From: CAJWKT01 sp964465375 | Lineage (GTDB): Bacteria; Pseudomonadota; Gammaproteobacteria; Steroidobacterales; Rariloculaceae | Direction of reading: 5' to 3' | DNA: 64,000 bases | Assembly (NCBI GenBank): GCA_964465375.1 | Contig: CAYXIJ010000006.1 | Span: 1 to 64,000, forward strand | In this document: one piece after another, positions 62,737-64,000 of the stretch | Position numbering within the stretch: position 1 is the first letter of the stretch | How the letters are laid out: every line of letters starts with the position of its first letter | Notes under the pieces: model-generated | The model's database searches: none | The model's input: the letters and a program-made list of their open reading frames with translations, nothing else | What the model was told of the DNA's origin: nothing | Translations under genes and position numbers: made by a program

Positions 62737-63726
62737 ATGACTAAGAAGAGTAGGCGCCCCATCCGGATCTCCATCACTGGCGCGGCAGGCCAAATTGGGT
62801 ACCAGCTGGCCTTTAGAATTGCATCGGGACAGATGCTTGGCCCCAAAACCCCTGTATCACTCCAGTTGCTGGAGATACCATCGGCTATGGATGCGCTAAA
62901 AGGTGTCGCAATGGAACTGGACGATTGTGCGTTCGATGCATTGCGCGATGTGACGGTAACGGATCAGGCAGAAGAAAGTTTTGACGAAACGGATTATGCT
63001 TTGCTCGTAGGAGCAAAACCACGCGGCCCAGACATGGAGCGCAAGGATCTCCTCTTAGAAAACGCAAAGATTTTTTCTGCTCAAGGTAAGGCCCTAAACG
63101 ATGCAGCTAGTCGTGATGTAAAAGTTTTGGTAGTTGGCAACCCAGCCAATACTAATGCCCTGATTGCACGGGAAAATGCCCCGGACCTCAACCCCAGAAA
63201 TTTCACTGCCATGACGAGGCTCGATCATAATCGTGCTCGGGCTCAACTCGCAAAAAAGGTAGGCTTACACGTCTCGGATGTTGATGGGGTGATCATATGG
63301 GGCAATCACTCATCAACTCAGTATCCGGATATCTCACATGCATCTATCGCGGGCGAACCGGCCAAAAATAAGGTTCCTTCAGACTGGTATTTGGATCAGT
63401 TTATTCCCACTGTTCAACAACGCGGTCTAACTATCATAAAAGCCCGAGGAGCATCCTCAGCTGCATCCGCTGCATCTGCTGCCATCGACCATGTTCGTGA
63501 CTGGACACTCGGCACACCCGAAGATAAATGGGTCAGTATGGCTGTAGCGTCTGATGGCAGTTATGGAATCGCGGAGGGTGTTGTATATTCTTATCCGGTC
63601 AGGTGCAACGGCGGTGAGTATGAAATTGTTAAAAATCTCACAATAGATGATTTCAGTCGTGAAAAAATGGATGCGAGCAATGTTGAGTTGCGGGAGGAGC
63701 GATCGGGAGTCGCTGACCTTTTGTAA
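62737..63726 (+). CDS. mdh: Malate dehydrogenase
   Basis: 329 residues of the NAD-dependent malate dehydrogenase, TCA cycle. ITGAAGQIGYQLAFRIASG is the cofactor site, VLVVGNPANTNALIA and MTRLDHNRARAQLA are diagnostic, and the catalytic His is in IIWGNHSSTQYPD. This is the longer 'type 1' bacterial form (about 325-330). The 222-base upstream spacer holds a weak hairpin (62606-62619) and no clear promoter. Confidence 0.96.
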   Translation: MTKKSRRPIRISITGAAGQIGYQLAFRIASGQMLGPKTPVSLQLLEIPSAMDALKGVAMELDDCAFDALRDVTVTDQAEESFDETDYALLVGAKPRGPDMERKDLLLENAKIFSAQGKALNDAASRDVKVLVVGNPANTNALIARENAPDLNPRNFTAMTRLDHNRARAQLAKKVGLHVSDVDGVIIWGNHSSTQYPDISHASIAGEPAKNKVPSDWYLDQFIPTVQQRGLTIIKARGASSAASAASAAIDHVRDWTLGTPEDKWVSMAVASDGSYGIAEGVVYSYPVRCNGGEYEIVKNLTIDDFSREKMDASNVELREERSGVADLL

Positions 63727-63768
63727 GGACCTCGCCAGCCGAGCCACTACATTAACAGGAGAGCGTAA

Positions 63769-64000
63769 GTGACAAGTTTGCTGTGGCTGATATTTTTCTT
63801 TGGTGCTCCTCTGGCACTTGCCTATCGAAGAACAAATCTAAAATCTTCCACTACCCTATTAGGACTCGCACTGGCTGTTTACACGTTTTTCGGAGCCGGT
63901 GGGTTACTTTGGAAATTTCTCCTGTGGGTATTTTTCATAGGCTTGGCTGCTCTAAATGTGAAATCGCTTCGAAGCGAATTTATTTCAAGCCGCGTCCTGT
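63769..64000 (+). CDS. fadE: FadE-type acyl-CoA dehydrogenase, N-terminal leader (partial)
   Basis: 77 codons from GTG 63769, preceded by AGGAG; the gene runs off the window. The leader has two membrane helices (LLWLIFFFGAPLALAY and LLGLALAVYTFFGAGGLLW) and ends with SLRSEFISSRVL, as in the long FadE proteins of gammaproteobacteria, whose leader reads SMISAPVFRGF at this point. The catalytic domain is outside the window, so this is family inference from the leader only. Confidence 0.65.
   Translation, partial: MTSLLWLIFFFGAPLALAYRRTNLKSSTTLLGLALAVYTFFGAGGLLWKFLLWVFFIGLAALNVKSLRSEFISSRVL

Noticed and set aside
1..64000. Mobile elements, phage genes, rRNA and tRNA
   Set aside because: No transposase, integrase, capsid gene, tRNA cloverleaf or rRNA stretch was recognised by eye; a tRNAscan or Rfam run could still find small RNAs.

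Overview
The window looks like a chromosomal stretch of a free-living, aerobic Gram-negative bacterium, most likely a gammaproteobacterium and plausibly marine. The evidence is a TonB-dependent receptor, many Sec, Tat and lipoprotein signal peptides, an MsrP/MsrQ pair, a PBP4-type DacB, an E. coli-type GshA, a FadE-type acyl-CoA dehydrogenase with a membrane leader, and DUF1134 and DUF423 proteins. The exact order cannot be fixed from sequence alone. A run of exactly 100 N at 9001-9100 marks a scaffold gap, so this is a draft or metagenome assembly. No rRNA, tRNA, transposase, integrase, phage gene or CRISPR array was recognised. No gene-free stretch exceeds 300 bases.

Layout. 1-6.3 kb: 3' part of dinB, a Bax-inhibitor-1 membrane protein overlapping a tiny membrane protein, two tandem secreted SnoaL/NTF2-like proteins, and a large MFS/spermidine-synthase-like fusion. 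6.3-9.0 kb: an AT-richer TonB-dependent receptor ending at a palindromic terminator. After the gap (9.1-11.1 kb): a truncated DUF6152-like protein and an exported metallo-beta-lactamase-fold hydrolase. 11.2-16.5 kb: a minus-strand operon of bicupin, Tat-exported HisC-like aminotransferase, and E1 alpha, E1 beta and E2 of a 2-oxoacid dehydrogenase. 16.5-24.1 kb: a Bug-type binding protein, alkaline phosphatase, YeeE/YedE sulfur transporter opposite a secreted DUF442-like sulfurtransferase, an exported esterase, a MORN-repeat protein and a sulfatase.

24.2-33.2 kb: DUF423, Ddl, a P-loop protein, an Ogt-type methyltransferase, a zinc-ribbon protein, a DUF1134 protein, and a three-gene overlapping operon for a 2-oxoacid:ferredoxin oxidoreductase with a GltD-like flavoprotein. 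33.3-43.6 kb: two tandem secreted TPR proteins with TonB-C-like tails, MsrPQ, a ketopantoate-reductase-like protein, DacB, a small unknown, PyrC and proline iminopeptidase. 43.7-51.2 kb: an M16 peptidase followed by a Gld-like ABC system (ATPase, permease, GldG-like, DUF4340). 51.2-54.8 kb: an AT-rich patch with a lipid-kinase gene lacking any usual start codon and three poorly known exported proteins. 54.8-64 kb: two MDR reductases, a ferredoxin-reductase-type flavoprotein, a DUF218 protein, GshA, a YheT-type hydrolase, a small exported protein with a Met-Gly repeat tail, malate dehydrogenase and the start of FadE.

Most of the content is housekeeping or ordinary accessory metabolism. I did not find a clear, complete undescribed system. 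The best leads are the two genes with apparent ATA/ATT starts, the Tat-aminotransferase/cupin/2-oxoacid dehydrogenase operon, the fused spermidine-synthase-like protein with an altered active site, the tandem TPR/TonB-C proteins, and the sulfur module around 20 kb.
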